A stretch of 64,000 bases of DNA from Streptomyces sp. NRRL F-6492 (GCF_001280125.1 NZ_LGEG01000024.1:1-64000); one strand, 5' to 3'. Counted from the stretch's first letter, positions 53,245 through 61,312 are shown. The notes: generated by a model from the sequence alone, not told the origin. Translations and numbers: made by a program.

Positions 53245-53329
53245 GGTTTACGGTTTTCTACGCAAGACCCCGGCGACCGCTGCAACCGGCCCCGGGGCAT
53301 GGCCACCAACTGCTCAAGGAGTTGATGAC

Positions 53330-53668
53330 GTGCGGAACCCTATCGCGCGCGTACTGGGCCGGGCCTGGATCCCGGTCCTCCTCTGGGTGCTGATGCTGAC
53401 GCTGCCACCCACGGGCAGGCACCGCCCCGTCCGGACCACCCACCGCCGCCCGGCCGCGCCGCCCCGTCGCCGGGCGCCCGCCCCGCGCTCCCCGTACGCC
53501 CGGGAACAGGCGATGCCCCTCGACGGCGCCCGCTCGCCCCTCACCCGTCCCTACCTGGCGACGGCCACCTCGCGCGCGGCGCAACGCAGGCGCCGGAGGG
53601 CGTTGTGGCTGGCGACGGTCGGGGTGGACGTCGACCACCGGAACATCCACGCGGGATGTTCCGGGTGA
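53330..53668 (+). CDS. Small basic protein with N-terminal hydrophobic segment, unknown
   Basis: A 112-residue protein from GTG 53330, after AAGGAG. Residues about 9-27 are hydrophobic (LGRAWIPVLLWVLMLTLP), a possible signal anchor. The rest is very rich in Arg and Pro, with RRR clusters and a C-terminal VDHRNIHAGCSG. It overlaps the next small gene by 13 bases. I do not recognise it; similar small Arg/Pro-rich genes sit near DUF5753 regulators in streptomycetes. Confidence 0.6.
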   Translation: MRNPIARVLGRAWIPVLLWVLMLTLPPTGRHRPVRTTHRRPAAPPRRRAPAPRSPYAREQAMPLDGARSPLTRPYLATATSRAAQRRRRRALWLATVGVDVDHRNIHAGCSG

Positions 53669-54003
53669 GCCGCTGCGGGGCGCGGCGTTCCGTGCTCGCC
53701 GTCGCGGAGACGGTGCGCCTGGTGTGGGCCGGCTCGGTCTGCGTCCTCGGCCCCGGGCACGACGGCCCGCACCGCGACCGCGCGGGCGACGGCTGGTGGG
53801 TGACGCCCGAGATCGCGGACGCGGTGAGCGTGTCCCTGGTGGTCCGCGCCCTCGCGGCCGAGCCGGAGCCGGAGTTCCGCTCACCGCGCTGCGTCGTCGG
53901 CCGCCACGCCCACTGCCGGGACCACGTCCCGCGCGACAGCGGCGTGCCGGGGGTGCGTCACTTCGTGTGCGAGTGCCCCTGCCATCGGGAGCCCCCGGCC
54001 TGA
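53656..54003 (+). CDS. Cys/His-containing small protein, unknown
   Basis: A 115-residue protein starting at ATG 53656, inside the end of the preceding gene. The N-terminal half holds SVCVLGPGHDGPHRDRAG (a common actinophage/streptomycete small-protein pattern for metal-binding GPGHxGPH). The C-terminal segment CVVGRHAHCRDHVPRD with VCECPCHREPP gives a possible zinc cluster. It is probably translated together with its neighbour. Function unknown. Confidence 0.65.
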   Translation: MFRVSRCGARRSVLAVAETVRLVWAGSVCVLGPGHDGPHRDRAGDGWWVTPEIADAVSVSLVVRALAAEPEPEFRSPRCVVGRHAHCRDHVPRDSGVPGVRHFVCECPCHREPPA

Positions 54004-54008
54004 GCGCG

Positions 54009-54038
54009 ACCGGCCCGACCGATGGCGGTCGGGCCGGT
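54009..54038. terminator. Hairpin between convergent genes
   Basis: ACCGGCCCGACC (54009-54020) pairs perfectly with 54027-54038 around a six-base loop. It begins six bases after the stop at 54003 and precedes the convergent regulator stop at 54076. Confidence 0.82.
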
Positions 54039-54075
54039 GCGCCTGCCGCGACCTGGGGGATCCCGGCGCCGCCGC

Positions 54076-54924
54076 TCAACCGCCCGGGTTCTGGCGTACG
54101 CGCGTGATCACGTTCCGGGCGTCGTCTCCGAAGACGGCGGATTCACGGAGCGTCGTCCAGACGCGCGAGTAGAGCGCGACCGAGTCGGCATCGTCGAGCC
54201 ACAGCTCCGCGTGCCAGTCCTCGGTGACCACCAGCCGTTCGTCGAGAATCCAGAAGCCGTTGGCGGCCGGCACCTTCAGGGGAGCCCCGAGCGGGATGAC
54301 GCCGAGTTCCACGGTGTCCATGCCGATCACGCCCGCGAGGCGGTCGAGCTGGGCGGCCAGCACCGAGGGAGGGCAGACGCGGGCGTGCAGGGCCGCCTCC
54401 CACACGAGCACGTGGAGTTTTCTGCCCGGCTCGTAGAGCCAGCCCTGGTGCTTGATCCGCGCGCGTACCGCCGCTTCGGTGTCCCGCACGGAGTTCTGCA
54501 GTTCGGCGTAGCGCGTGAAGACGTGACGGGCGTAGTCGGCGGTCTGCACCATGCCGGGGACGACGGCCTCTTCCCACGCGTGGATGACCGTGGAGCGCGA
54601 GACCTCGGCGTTCCAGTTCTCCTGCACCGGCCGGTGCCCGGCCGCCAGTTGGCGACGCCACGAGCGGATGTGGGACTCGAATCCCCTGAGCCGGTTCTCC
54701 AACTCGTCGTACGCCTCGGGCCGGCCGGTCGCCTCCGCCCAGGCTTTCAGGTCTTCGGGCGTCGCCGTCTGGCGTCCGTTCTCCAGCTTGGAAACCTTGG
54801 AGCGCGGCCAGTCCAGCCGCCGGGCCAGCGCCGTCCCGGTGAGCCGGCCGGCAGGACCGGAGACGCGCAGTTCCCGAAGTCTCGTCCCGAGGGCTTCCCG
54901 CGCCTGCTGGTAGTCCGTGCTCAC
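54076..54924 (-). CDS. XRE-family DUF5753 regulator (Scr1 antitoxin-like)
   Basis: A 282-residue protein with an N-terminal XRE helix-turn-helix (TGTALARRLDWPRSKVSKLENGR) and a C-terminal DUF5753 domain (VPGMVQTADYARHVF and VLVWEAALHARVCPP are landmarks). Family members regulate small DUF397-type partners and other satellite genes in streptomycetes. The start is GTG 54924, 16 bases downstream of the DUF6879 stop, so the two form an operon. An upstream in-frame start at 54957 would overlap the DUF6879 gene. Confidence 0.88.
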   Translation of the reverse strand: MSTDYQQAREALGTRLRELRVSGPAGRLTGTALARRLDWPRSKVSKLENGRQTATPEDLKAWAEATGRPEAYDELENRLRGFESHIRSWRRQLAAGHRPVQENWNAEVSRSTVIHAWEEAVVPGMVQTADYARHVFTRYAELQNSVRDTEAAVRARIKHQGWLYEPGRKLHVLVWEAALHARVCPPSVLAAQLDRLAGVIGMDTVELGVIPLGAPLKVPAANGFWILDERLVVTEDWHAELWLDDADSVALYSRVWTTLRESAVFGDDARNVITRVRQNPGG

Positions 54925-54940
54925 CGGTACAAGCCAACCG

Positions 54941-55693
54941 CTAGTCCCGTTCGGCAAGTTGCTCCGCGAACCGGTCGTACGGGACGGCGTACCGCATCGC
55001 GGCGTCGCGCACCTGGGCGTACCGCAGGACCTCGGTCGGCTCCGTGATCACCTCGACGCGGAGCAGGTCGTCGGCGTCGTCGAAGACGAGGAGCGCGACC
55101 AGGCGCGAATCGAAGATCCAGAAGTCCTCGGCCGGGAGCCGCACCCGGTCGGCGTCCGCCCGCCACAGGTTCCGTACGTCCTCGCCCGTGGCCGCGTTGC
55201 ACTTCGCGTAGTCCAGCAGGAACAACTGCCCTTGGCTGGGCGGGTCGTCGACCACACGCACCCGCCCGACGTACTTTCCGGCCCCGGTCCGGCGCAGGAT
55301 GTTCGTGCACCACTCGCTGCCGAGGTCCCAGAGGGCGGAGCCGGTCTCCACGAACGCCCGGTACGAGTCGTCGTCCCGGTCGGACGCGTATCCGCGCCGG
55401 GTTTCGAGGTGCCACGCCGTGTACTCGAAGGTCTCGAAGAGCTTGGCGAACTCCTCGAAGGTGATGACCCGGGGTACGCGCTCGACCTCCTTGGGGCCGT
55501 GGTTCACCAGGAGTTCGCGCGGAACCACCACGGCGGCGTCCCCGGTGCCGAAGTGCTGCAACCGGGCGATGTCCTCGGGGTCGGTGAGGGGCTTCCCCTG
55601 AACGACGATCTCACCGGTGTCGAGGTCTTCGTGCAAGGCGGGACACGCACCGTTCTTGCTGTCGGTTCCGTTGAAGCGGAGTCGTCGCGGCAT
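54941..55693 (-). CDS. DUF6879-family protein
   Basis: A 250-residue soluble protein. The N-terminal ~65 residues form a small beta-domain (GTDSKNGACPALHEDLDTGEI), and the rest is DUF6879: FETFEYTAWHLETRRGY, the basic patch before VRVVDDPP, and LPAEDFWIFDSRLVALLVFDD near the end. The family is almost always beside DUF5753 regulators. Proposed roles (toxin-antitoxin-like or developmental) are not established. GAGGAGAGGACGCC precedes ATG 55693. It is divergent from the two small genes at 55863. Confidence 0.87.
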   Translation of the reverse strand: MPRRLRFNGTDSKNGACPALHEDLDTGEIVVQGKPLTDPEDIARLQHFGTGDAAVVVPRELLVNHGPKEVERVPRVITFEEFAKLFETFEYTAWHLETRRGYASDRDDDSYRAFVETGSALWDLGSEWCTNILRRTGAGKYVGRVRVVDDPPSQGQLFLLDYAKCNAATGEDVRNLWRADADRVRLPAEDFWIFDSRLVALLVFDDADDLLRVEVITEPTEVLRYAQVRDAAMRYAVPYDRFAEQLAERD

Positions 55694-55862
55694 GGCGTCC
55701 TCTCCTCGGGGTGATGTGCGTTCAGCATCCCTGCGGCTCGGATGCTCGCGCCACAGGACGTAGACCTCCACGTGAGAACTTTCGAGAACATCCGGTCGGT
55801 CCACGAGAACGGTCGAGAACATGGCGTGGTGTGCCCGACCGGGCGTCCCTACCTTCGGGTTC

Positions 55863-56057
55863 ATGGCGAACGACAACACGACCATGAGCGACCCGGTCCA
55901 CCTCACGCTCCCCTCCCCGGACCCGGAACCGGTCGAAGGCTGCGCGGGCTGCGTCGAACTCGCGAACGTGCGGGACCACGCACGGGCCGGCGGGGACCTC
56001 ACCACCGTCTCCGACTGCAACGTCTTCCTGCGACGGCACCCCGAGGGGCACTCGTGA
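55863..56057 (+). CDS. Small acidic protein with Cys pair, unknown
   Basis: A 64-residue protein. VEGCAGCVELANVRDHARAG carries a Cys-x2-Cys, and TVSDCNVFLRRHPEGH a third Cys and His; together they may bind a metal. I recall this DCNVxxRRHxxxH pattern in many small genes that accompany DUF5753 regulators. ATG 55863 lies 169 bases from the divergent DUF6879 start, and its stop overlaps the next gene by GTGA. Confidence 0.72.
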   Translation: MANDNTTMSDPVHLTLPSPDPEPVEGCAGCVELANVRDHARAGGDLTTVSDCNVFLRRHPEGHS

Positions 56058-56284
56058 TCACGTGTCGACACGTCGGCAGACGGGTCCGGGACAGCACGGG
56101 AAGGACCGGCATCCTGTGCGACGTCATCGCCGACTACGAGGATCCGGCAGAACTGCCCGGCGAGCGCCGGAAACAACCCATGGCGTTCCTGAGGCCCGAG
56201 CGCGGGGGCAGGGAGTGGCTGGTCCCACCGGACACGGTCCTCCCCGTGACCCTGTACGGAAGGGTGTCTGCCACTCCCCTGTAG
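56054..56284 (+). CDS. Small protein of DUF6879/DUF5753 neighbourhoods, unknown
   Basis: A 76-residue protein from GTG 56054 (GTGA overlap with the preceding gene). It reads as a compact beta-barrel-like domain: VGRRVRDSTGRTGILCDVIADYEDP, then PMAFLRPERGGREWLVPPDTV. The pattern resembles KOW/SH3-like small domains, but I cannot assign a family. The coupling implies it acts with its Cys-containing neighbour. Confidence 0.7.
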   Translation: MITCRHVGRRVRDSTGRTGILCDVIADYEDPAELPGERRKQPMAFLRPERGGREWLVPPDTVLPVTLYGRVSATPL

Positions 56285-56357
56285 GGAAGCAAGCGAATGC
56301 CGGCCATCTGTCCCGACCGGGACGAGCCGCCCCCTGATCAGGAGGGAACCGCTTTAC

Positions 56358-56825
56358 ATGGGCAGGACCGAGTACTACAACGACCCGAACGCCCCCAAGG
56401 CCAACACCTTGATCCCCGCCAGCAACCTGCTGGTCGTCGACGACAGCGGCGCCGTCCTGCTCCAGCGCCGCCGGGACACCGGCCAGTGGGCGCTGCCCGG
56501 CGGGGCTCAGGACATCGGCGAGACGGCGGCCGAGTGCGCGGTGCGCGAGTGCCTGGAGGAGACGGGGATCGTCGCCGAGGTCACCGGCTTCCTGGGCGTC
56601 TACACCAACCCGCACCACATCGTGGCGTACACCGACGGCGAGATCCGCCAGCAGTACGAGAACACCTACATCGGCCGCCCCGTCGGCGGCGAGCCCACCG
56701 TCAACGACGAGGCCGACGGCGTCCGCTTCGTCCGGCCGGCCGACCTCGACCGGTACGACATCCACCCCAGTATGCGTCGGCAGATCGGCGACTACCTCGC
56801 CGGCACCTACCCCCACCTCGGCTGA
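56358..56825 (+). CDS. NUDIX hydrolase
   Basis: A 155-residue NUDIX protein with a complete box: GAQDIGE, seven residues, then RECLEETGI (about residues 53-75), so the catalytic Glu cluster is intact. ALPGG precedes it, as in MutT-like proteins. Substrate is a nucleoside diphosphate-X compound, unspecified. AGGAGGG lies about 12 bases before ATG 56358, a slightly long spacing. It follows the two small genes and could belong to their transcript. Confidence 0.9.
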   Translation: MGRTEYYNDPNAPKANTLIPASNLLVVDDSGAVLLQRRRDTGQWALPGGAQDIGETAAECAVRECLEETGIVAEVTGFLGVYTNPHHIVAYTDGEIRQQYENTYIGRPVGGEPTVNDEADGVRFVRPADLDRYDIHPSMRRQIGDYLAGTYPHLG

Positions 56826-56874
56826 GCCGTCGGCAACGCCTGTGCCCCAGGAGGTCAGGGGCTGGAGTCGGGTG

Positions 56875-57456
56875 TCAGGTGTAGACGAGGGGACAGCCGC
56901 GCCGGATCGAGTGCTGGGCGGCGCGCAGGAACAGTGCCACGTAGAAGGCCGTGTCCAGGTCCTCGCCCCACGGCCCCGTTCGGGCGGCGGCCGGAGTTTT
57001 CGCCCGGTGTCCGAACCACGTGCTCAGGTCGAGGTTGTCGCACGTCGCGGGGATTTCGGGAGGCAGATCGAGGACCGCCGCCAGTTTCTCGGCGAGCGGC
57101 AGTACCTGGGGGGCTCCGGCGACCATGGACTCGTGGTCGTCGGAGTCGACGGGCAACCAGATCTCCTCGTCGAGCGAGAAGGGCACGAGCACGGTCCAGC
57201 CGCAGAGGGTCTCCAGTTCCCCTCGTGACAGGTGCGCCTCGCACAAGGTGAGGAATCCGGTCATGGGCGGGGCGAGCTTCTCCTCGAAGGCCTGCCCGGA
57301 TCCGGGTGCGAAGGCCGTCTCCGGGGGAACGTCCTCGTAGGGCGGCAGGCCCCGCCGCCCGAGTTCGGCGTTGAGGGCCGAGGCGACCTCGCCCCATCCG
57401 TCTTCCCCGTCTTCGAACCACTCTTCCGCGCCGACACTCACCAAGTACAGCCCCAT
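56875..57456 (-). CDS. Conserved hypothetical protein, streptomycete type
   Basis: A 193-residue soluble acidic protein beginning MGLYLVSVGAEEWFEDGEDG. WTVLVPFSLDEEIWLPVDSD and DNLDLSTWFGHRA are strongly patterned, and I recall similar small proteins in many streptomycetes, but no function. The start ATG follows TAACGT by six bases on the minus strand and lacks a ribosome site, again leaderless-like. It is convergent with the NUDIX gene; 49 bases between stops. Confidence 0.75.
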   Translation of the reverse strand: MGLYLVSVGAEEWFEDGEDGWGEVASALNAELGRRGLPPYEDVPPETAFAPGSGQAFEEKLAPPMTGFLTLCEAHLSRGELETLCGWTVLVPFSLDEEIWLPVDSDDHESMVAGAPQVLPLAEKLAAVLDLPPEIPATCDNLDLSTWFGHRAKTPAAARTGPWGEDLDTAFYVALFLRAAQHSIRRGCPLVYT

Positions 57457-57947
57457 GCGGGGACGTTACCGCGCGTGTCCGACATCGGTCGGGGTGAGGG
57501 CCGGGTCTCCGTCCGCGGGGGGCATGGGCGGAGGGTATGCGGTCTGCGCCCGCCGCAGCCTTTCGTGTGGAAGCTCGGACGACTTCGTAGGAGCGTCGGG
57601 ATGCGCACGCGGCCGACGCCTGCCTTGCGACAGGACCGGACCGAGAACCTGACCGCTCACTCCCGAGGAACCCACCACTGTGCCCGGTGCCCGAGCACCC
57701 GGCTTTGTCCGGGATCGGCTTTCGGACAGAGCGTCGGCGGACCGGCGGCTGCCGTCATACGAGGCGGGCCAGGTGAGCTTCTCGCTTCGCCGCGGTTCGG
57801 ACTGTTTGCAGCTGCCCGTTCCCGGTGGCCTGTTCCAGGAGCCTCTCCCTCAGATCGACCTCAACTCGGTAGGAGCGTCAAAGCTGTTGTGCTTGTGTTG
57901 ATCGCAGCGGACCGACCAGCCGCTTGCATCTCAAGGGGGAGATCCTC
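57457..57947. other. 491-base spacer without a supportable gene
   Basis: Reading frames here are short and lack ribosome sites or recognisable sequence. GTAGGAGCGTC occurs twice, at 57587 and 57869. An AAGGGGGAG ribosome site for the next gene lies at its right end. The base composition is lower in GC than the flanking genes, as for a long promoter region or a decayed gene. Confidence 0.6.
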
Positions 57948-58502
57948 ATGGCATCGATCTCTCGTAAGGCCACCCTGGCGGGGGCCCTGGCCCTCGGGGC
58001 CGGGATGCTCATCGTTCCTCAGGCGCAGGCCACGACGCCTGGAGAGGAGGCCTGTCCGCCGGACGTGTGGACCAAGGTCGTGCGGATCAAGTCCGGCTAT
58101 GAGCACATCGGTCCTACCACAGGGAAGAAGAACGGAGGAGGGGGCACGTCTCGTCTGACCTACGCCATGACGACGACCACCGCGAAAGAAACCAAGTGGA
58201 CCTCCGGACTGACCGGCAGCGCCTCCTGGGGAATCGCGAAGGTCGAGGCGTCGGTATCCCGCGACATCGTCAACAAGACCGAGAAGGGCGTGACGGTCAC
58301 CAACTGGATCGAGGTGCCCGCGGGCAAGTACGGCTACACCACCCCGAAGATCGAGCGGACCGACTACGTCGTCGAGCGCTGGCAGGACACCGCCGGCTGC
58401 GGCGCGAGGTTCCTCGGTAACGAAGGCAGCCTGGCCGCCATCACGGTCTACCCGTTCTTCTCGGAGTGCATCGCCAATAGCCCTTGCACGCCTAAGCCGT
58501 AG
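57948..58502 (+). CDS. Secreted beta-rich protein, possibly aerolysin-like
   Basis: A 184-residue protein with a Sec signal peptide (residues 1-29; cleavage probably after AQA). The mature part begins TTPGEEACPP, and Cys residues are paired with CIANSPC at the end. The middle is an alternating Ser/Thr/Lys/Ile pattern (LTYAMTTTTAKETKW, SASWGIAKVEASVSRD and VTVTNWIEVPAGKYGYTTP) that looks like the insertion strands and the closing PAGK strand of aerolysin/ETX-MTX2 pore formers. This is a pattern impression, not a proven homology. A terminator follows, and AAGGGGGAG precedes the start. Confidence 0.7.
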   Translation: MASISRKATLAGALALGAGMLIVPQAQATTPGEEACPPDVWTKVVRIKSGYEHIGPTTGKKNGGGGTSRLTYAMTTTTAKETKWTSGLTGSASWGIAKVEASVSRDIVNKTEKGVTVTNWIEVPAGKYGYTTPKIERTDYVVERWQDTAGCGARFLGNEGSLAAITVYPFFSECIANSPCTPKP

Positions 58503-58511
58503 CAACACCGC

Positions 58512-58544
58512 GCGGGGGCCGATCCCACAAGGACCGGCCCCCGC
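58512..58544 (+). terminator. Hairpin after secreted-protein gene
   Basis: GCGGGGGCCG (58512-58521) pairs with CGGCCCCCGC (58535-58544), and GATCC/GGACC continue inside with one mismatch, leaving loop CACAA. It begins nine bases after the stop. Confidence 0.85.
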
Positions 58545-58586
58545 ACGTGTCCGCCACGACCCGTCACACCGCGCCAAGGAGCTCCC

Positions 58587-59726
58587 GTGCCCGCAGCCAC
58601 CCCCCGTCTCCGTGTCGCCCTGCCATGGCTCACCACCGCCGTCCTCGGCGCCCTGGTGCTGACCGGATGCGACAGCGACGAACCCCAGGCGGCGCCCCCG
58701 CGAGGCATCGTCCTGAACCTCGGAGGAAGCATCGGCGTCCTCGACGAGATCGACTCCCCTGTGAAGATCGCGGCGAAGCGTCCCGCAGGAGCCGAGCCGG
58801 ACGAGGACATCTACACGCTCAACGAGCAGAGCCAGCTGTCCTCCGGCGAGATCGTCGGCATCGACGACGGCACCCTGGTCTCCCTGGATCCGGCCCGCCC
58901 CGAACGGGCCACCGTCCTCGGGCCCGCCGTGACCTGGTTCCCCTCTCGGCAGGGGCACAAGGCCTGGGCCGTCACCGAACAGCCGGCTGCTACGGCGTGT
59001 GCGGGCGAGACCCTGCCCGCATCGGTGACCGCCCGCTATGCAGTACGGCAGCATGATCTTTCCGGACGGCCCGGGCCGGCAGGCCACACCCTTCCTTGTG
59101 GGATCCGGCCTCTGGCCGACAGCACCCAAGGCGTGATCGGTCTGCTCACCACGGCGGATGAACCCGGCACGGGCAACGCGAAGAAGGCGCGAACCGATGT
59201 CGTCCTCCTCGACGGGAAGACCCACCTTCTTATTCGCACGCTGGCCGAGAACGCCTCCGTCGTCAGCACCGGGCCTTCACGTGTGATCTGGCGGCAGGCG
59301 GACTGTGACAAGAGCGGCTGCGTCACCGCCTACGACACCACGGCGGACAAGAACACCTCTCTGCCCGACTGCGCCGTCGGCACCCCTGCCGGACGGGGCG
59401 TGATCTCCGCCGACGGACGGTGGTACGCCACGGTGCTCAACACCACCACGGCAGTCAACCACCTGGCAGTCCTCGACCTTGCCGAAGGCCACTGCAAGGA
59501 TCTGGGCCGACAGGCGAACCTGACGGAGGCGGACCTGGACGGGCCCCTCAAGGTGGCCTGGTCCAAGACCAACCTCCTCGTTCTCGACACCACGAACGGT
59601 GCCCTCACCAACTTCGATGCCGTCTCCGGCGAGCAGACCGACCGCACATCGAACTTGTCGATCACCGGAACGGCACAGATCTGGGGTACCCGTCTGAACC
59701 GATCCGGTCCTGCGCGGTCCTGGTGA
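58587..59726 (+). CDS. Lipoprotein with predicted beta-propeller, unknown
   Basis: A 379-residue lipoprotein: signal peptide with lipobox LTGC (Cys near 28), then repeated strand-rich segments such as GEIVGIDDGTLVSLDP, RTDVVLLDGKTHLLIRTL and NHLAVLDLAEGHCKDLG. These suggest a WD/NHL-like propeller facing outside. Cys residues occur in pairs (DCDKSGC). GTG 58587 follows AAGGAG. Its last 65 bases overlap the convergent remnant toxin gene. It may be functionally linked to the secreted protein immediately upstream, from which a hairpin separates it. Confidence 0.72.
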   Translation: MPAATPRLRVALPWLTTAVLGALVLTGCDSDEPQAAPPRGIVLNLGGSIGVLDEIDSPVKIAAKRPAGAEPDEDIYTLNEQSQLSSGEIVGIDDGTLVSLDPARPERATVLGPAVTWFPSRQGHKAWAVTEQPAATACAGETLPASVTARYAVRQHDLSGRPGPAGHTLPCGIRPLADSTQGVIGLLTTADEPGTGNAKKARTDVVLLDGKTHLLIRTLAENASVVSTGPSRVIWRQADCDKSGCVTAYDTTADKNTSLPDCAVGTPAGRGVISADGRWYATVLNTTTAVNHLAVLDLAEGHCKDLGRQANLTEADLDGPLKVAWSKTNLLVLDTTNGALTNFDAVSGEQTDRTSNLSITGTAQIWGTRLNRSGPARSW

Positions 59727-60091
59727 CGGCGGTGCCTTCGGTGCCTTCGGTGCCGATGAGTGCTGCCGGGGAACGCTCGGCCGCCTTCCCGTCGGAGTAG
59801 TGGCTCTTGGCCGTCTCAAGAGCCGCGGCGCAGGACCGCAGAGCGCTGGCAGCCTTGTCGTACCCCTCGGCCAAGTCGGCCAGGAGCCTGCGGGCCTCTC
59901 CGACACGCTTCACGTCCTGTTTGCTGCCCTCGCCGCGCCAGTGCGTCCTGGTCTCGGCGCGACCGGCCGGGCTGTCGACGGACATGAGGCAGGTCCCTCA
60001 GACGCCGGTGCTCGTCCGCGCTCCGTTCGACGAGAGCCGGGCTGCAGTCCGCCGGGAACTCGACGTCCTCGCGGTGGCCCATGCCGATCAC
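59662..60091 (-). pseudogene. Frameshifted remnant of a type VII-type polymorphic toxin N-terminus
   Basis: GTG 60091 overlaps the stop of the upstream WXG-like gene as GTGA, and the frame reads MIGMGHREDVEFPADCSPALV, then ADEHRRL, before losing sense. From about 59985 the next frame continues with THWRGEGSKQDVKRVGEARR, LADLAEGYDKAASAL and SHYSDGKAAERS, which fits the same WXG-like toxin leader domain. One base shift near 59985-60005 joins the two. The expected long C-terminal toxin part is missing; the frame ends inside the convergent lipoprotein gene. The family call is from memory of streptomycete polymorphic toxins. Confidence 0.6.
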
Positions 60092-60528
60092 CGGGCCTCC
60101 GGAGAAACGAAGTCACCATGGAGCACGGCTTCCAGGAAGGCCGTGGCTCTCTCGTCGTCCACGGTCACGAGGGTGTTCCCGGCAGAGCTCAGTTCGGTGG
60201 AGAGAGCGGTGAAGAGGGCGACGCCGTCGAGGAACCGGTCGTTCGCGAATGCGCTGAACCGGTGCACCTGCGCGGCGACGTCATCGTGTGCCCGGGGAGC
60301 TCGCGCCATCGTCGAGAGCTCTCCGGCCGGTCGCCCCTCGTGCAGGAGTCCCGCGATCTCCACCAGAAGGTTCGCGTTGCCGTTGATCGAGTCCCTGTCG
60401 TACTCGGGGCCCTCACCGCCCCCGACGTTCGGCCCACCTTGATCCGCCACCTGATTCAGGCGTGTTCCGGTGGACTGACGGGCCAGCGCCGCAGCCTTCA
60501 GTCGAGACCACTCTTCCTCGAACGACAT
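60088..60528 (-). CDS. WXG100-like small protein of a type VII-type toxin locus
   Basis: A 146-residue helical protein beginning MSFEEEWSRLKAAALARQST, the typical start of a streptomycete protein encoded just upstream of large WXG-like polymorphic toxins. LLVEIAGLLHEGRPAGEL and the later helices HDDVAAQVHRFSAFAND fit an alpha-helical WXG100-like partner. A Gly/Pro-rich loop (QGGPNVGGGEGP) lies near residue 35. It is coupled by GTGA to the toxin remnant downstream. Probably left over from a working toxin module; whether it is still made is unclear. Confidence 0.72.
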   Translation of the reverse strand: MSFEEEWSRLKAAALARQSTGTRLNQVADQGGPNVGGGEGPEYDRDSINGNANLLVEIAGLLHEGRPAGELSTMARAPRAHDDVAAQVHRFSAFANDRFLDGVALFTALSTELSSAGNTLVTVDDERATAFLEAVLHGDFVSPEAR

Positions 60529-60664
60529 GCGGTCCCCCCCAGCCGGCGCGCCGGAGAGGGACAATCCCACTGATACTGGCGGCGCTCGCTCTGACGTCCG
60601 GATCGACGTCGAGGAGACGCCCCGGCATCCCCGGGGAGGGGCGCGACCCGCAGCACCCCGCCCC

Positions 60665-61312
60665 TCACACCCCCACCGCCGCCCCCTCCTCGTACGGGAA
60701 CAGCGCGAGCGGCGTCTCCCCCTGGAAGAAGGTCTTCGCGCGGATCAGGGCCTCCTCGTCGGCGCGGACGCGGCCCGGGCGGGAGCCCGTGCCCGTCAGG
60801 ACGCCGCCGAAGCGCATCCGGAGGTAGGCGGCCGAGTGGTGCAGGGAGGTGACCAGGCCCTCGGCGACGACGTGCTCGTCGTGGGACAGGGCCGTCACGC
60901 CCCACAGGGTGCGGTCCGCCATGCGTGCCTTGAAGTCCGAGCCGGGGAAGTTCAGCCAGCCCGACCAGTAGTCGAGGTAGCGCTTGGTCTGGGCGGAGAA
61001 GCTGTACCAGTACAGGGGCGAGACGATGACGACGTCGGTCGCCGCGACCGTCGCCTCCAGGAGCATCTTCTCCGTCTCGTTCACCGGCGGGCCCGCGATC
61101 TCGTGCCGCCCGTCCTGGAAGTCCGGCAGCGACAGCTCGTTCAGGTCCACCCAGCGCTGCGGGACGCCCGCCGGCAGGTGCGCGGCCGCCTCGCGGGCCA
61201 GGATCTCCGAGTTGCCGTCCGCGCGCGAGCTGCCCAGGACGAAGAGGAACGAGCGGTTCGAGAAGTCCGGGGAATCCGGGGAATCCGGGGCGTGCGGGGT
61301 GTCCAGGGGCAT
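60665..61312 (-). CDS. NAD(P)H-dependent FMN oxidoreductase (flavodoxin-like)
   Basis: A 215-residue flavodoxin-fold protein. FVLGSSRADGNSEILA near residues 23-38 binds the FMN phosphate, SPLYWYSFSAQTKRYLDYW contacts the flavin ring, and LTALSHDE-type segments (here VTALSHDEHV) follow. A Pro/Asp/Ser-rich stretch of ~18 residues precedes the domain. It resembles NAD(P)H dehydrogenase/quinone reductase proteins of the WrbA/MdaB group. The start is ATG 61312. It is transcribed divergently from the small secreted protein gene at 61548, with a 235-base spacer. Confidence 0.88.
   Translation of the reverse strand: MPLDTPHAPDSPDSPDFSNRSFLFVLGSSRADGNSEILAREAAAHLPAGVPQRWVDLNELSLPDFQDGRHEIAGPPVNETEKMLLEATVAATDVVIVSPLYWYSFSAQTKRYLDYWSGWLNFPGSDFKARMADRTLWGVTALSHDEHVVAEGLVTSLHHSAAYLRMRFGGVLTGTGSRPGRVRADEEALIRAKTFFQGETPLALFPYEEGAAVGV

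Noticed and set aside
57587..57879. Two copies of GTAGGAGCGTC 282 bases apart as a pair of promoters or att sites
   Set aside because: Only 11 bases match, flanks do not, and no promoter partner element or integrase gene is present.
57680..57901. A 73-codon ORF before the secreted-protein gene
   Set aside because: No ribosome site, no recognisable pattern; more likely a promoter/5' region.
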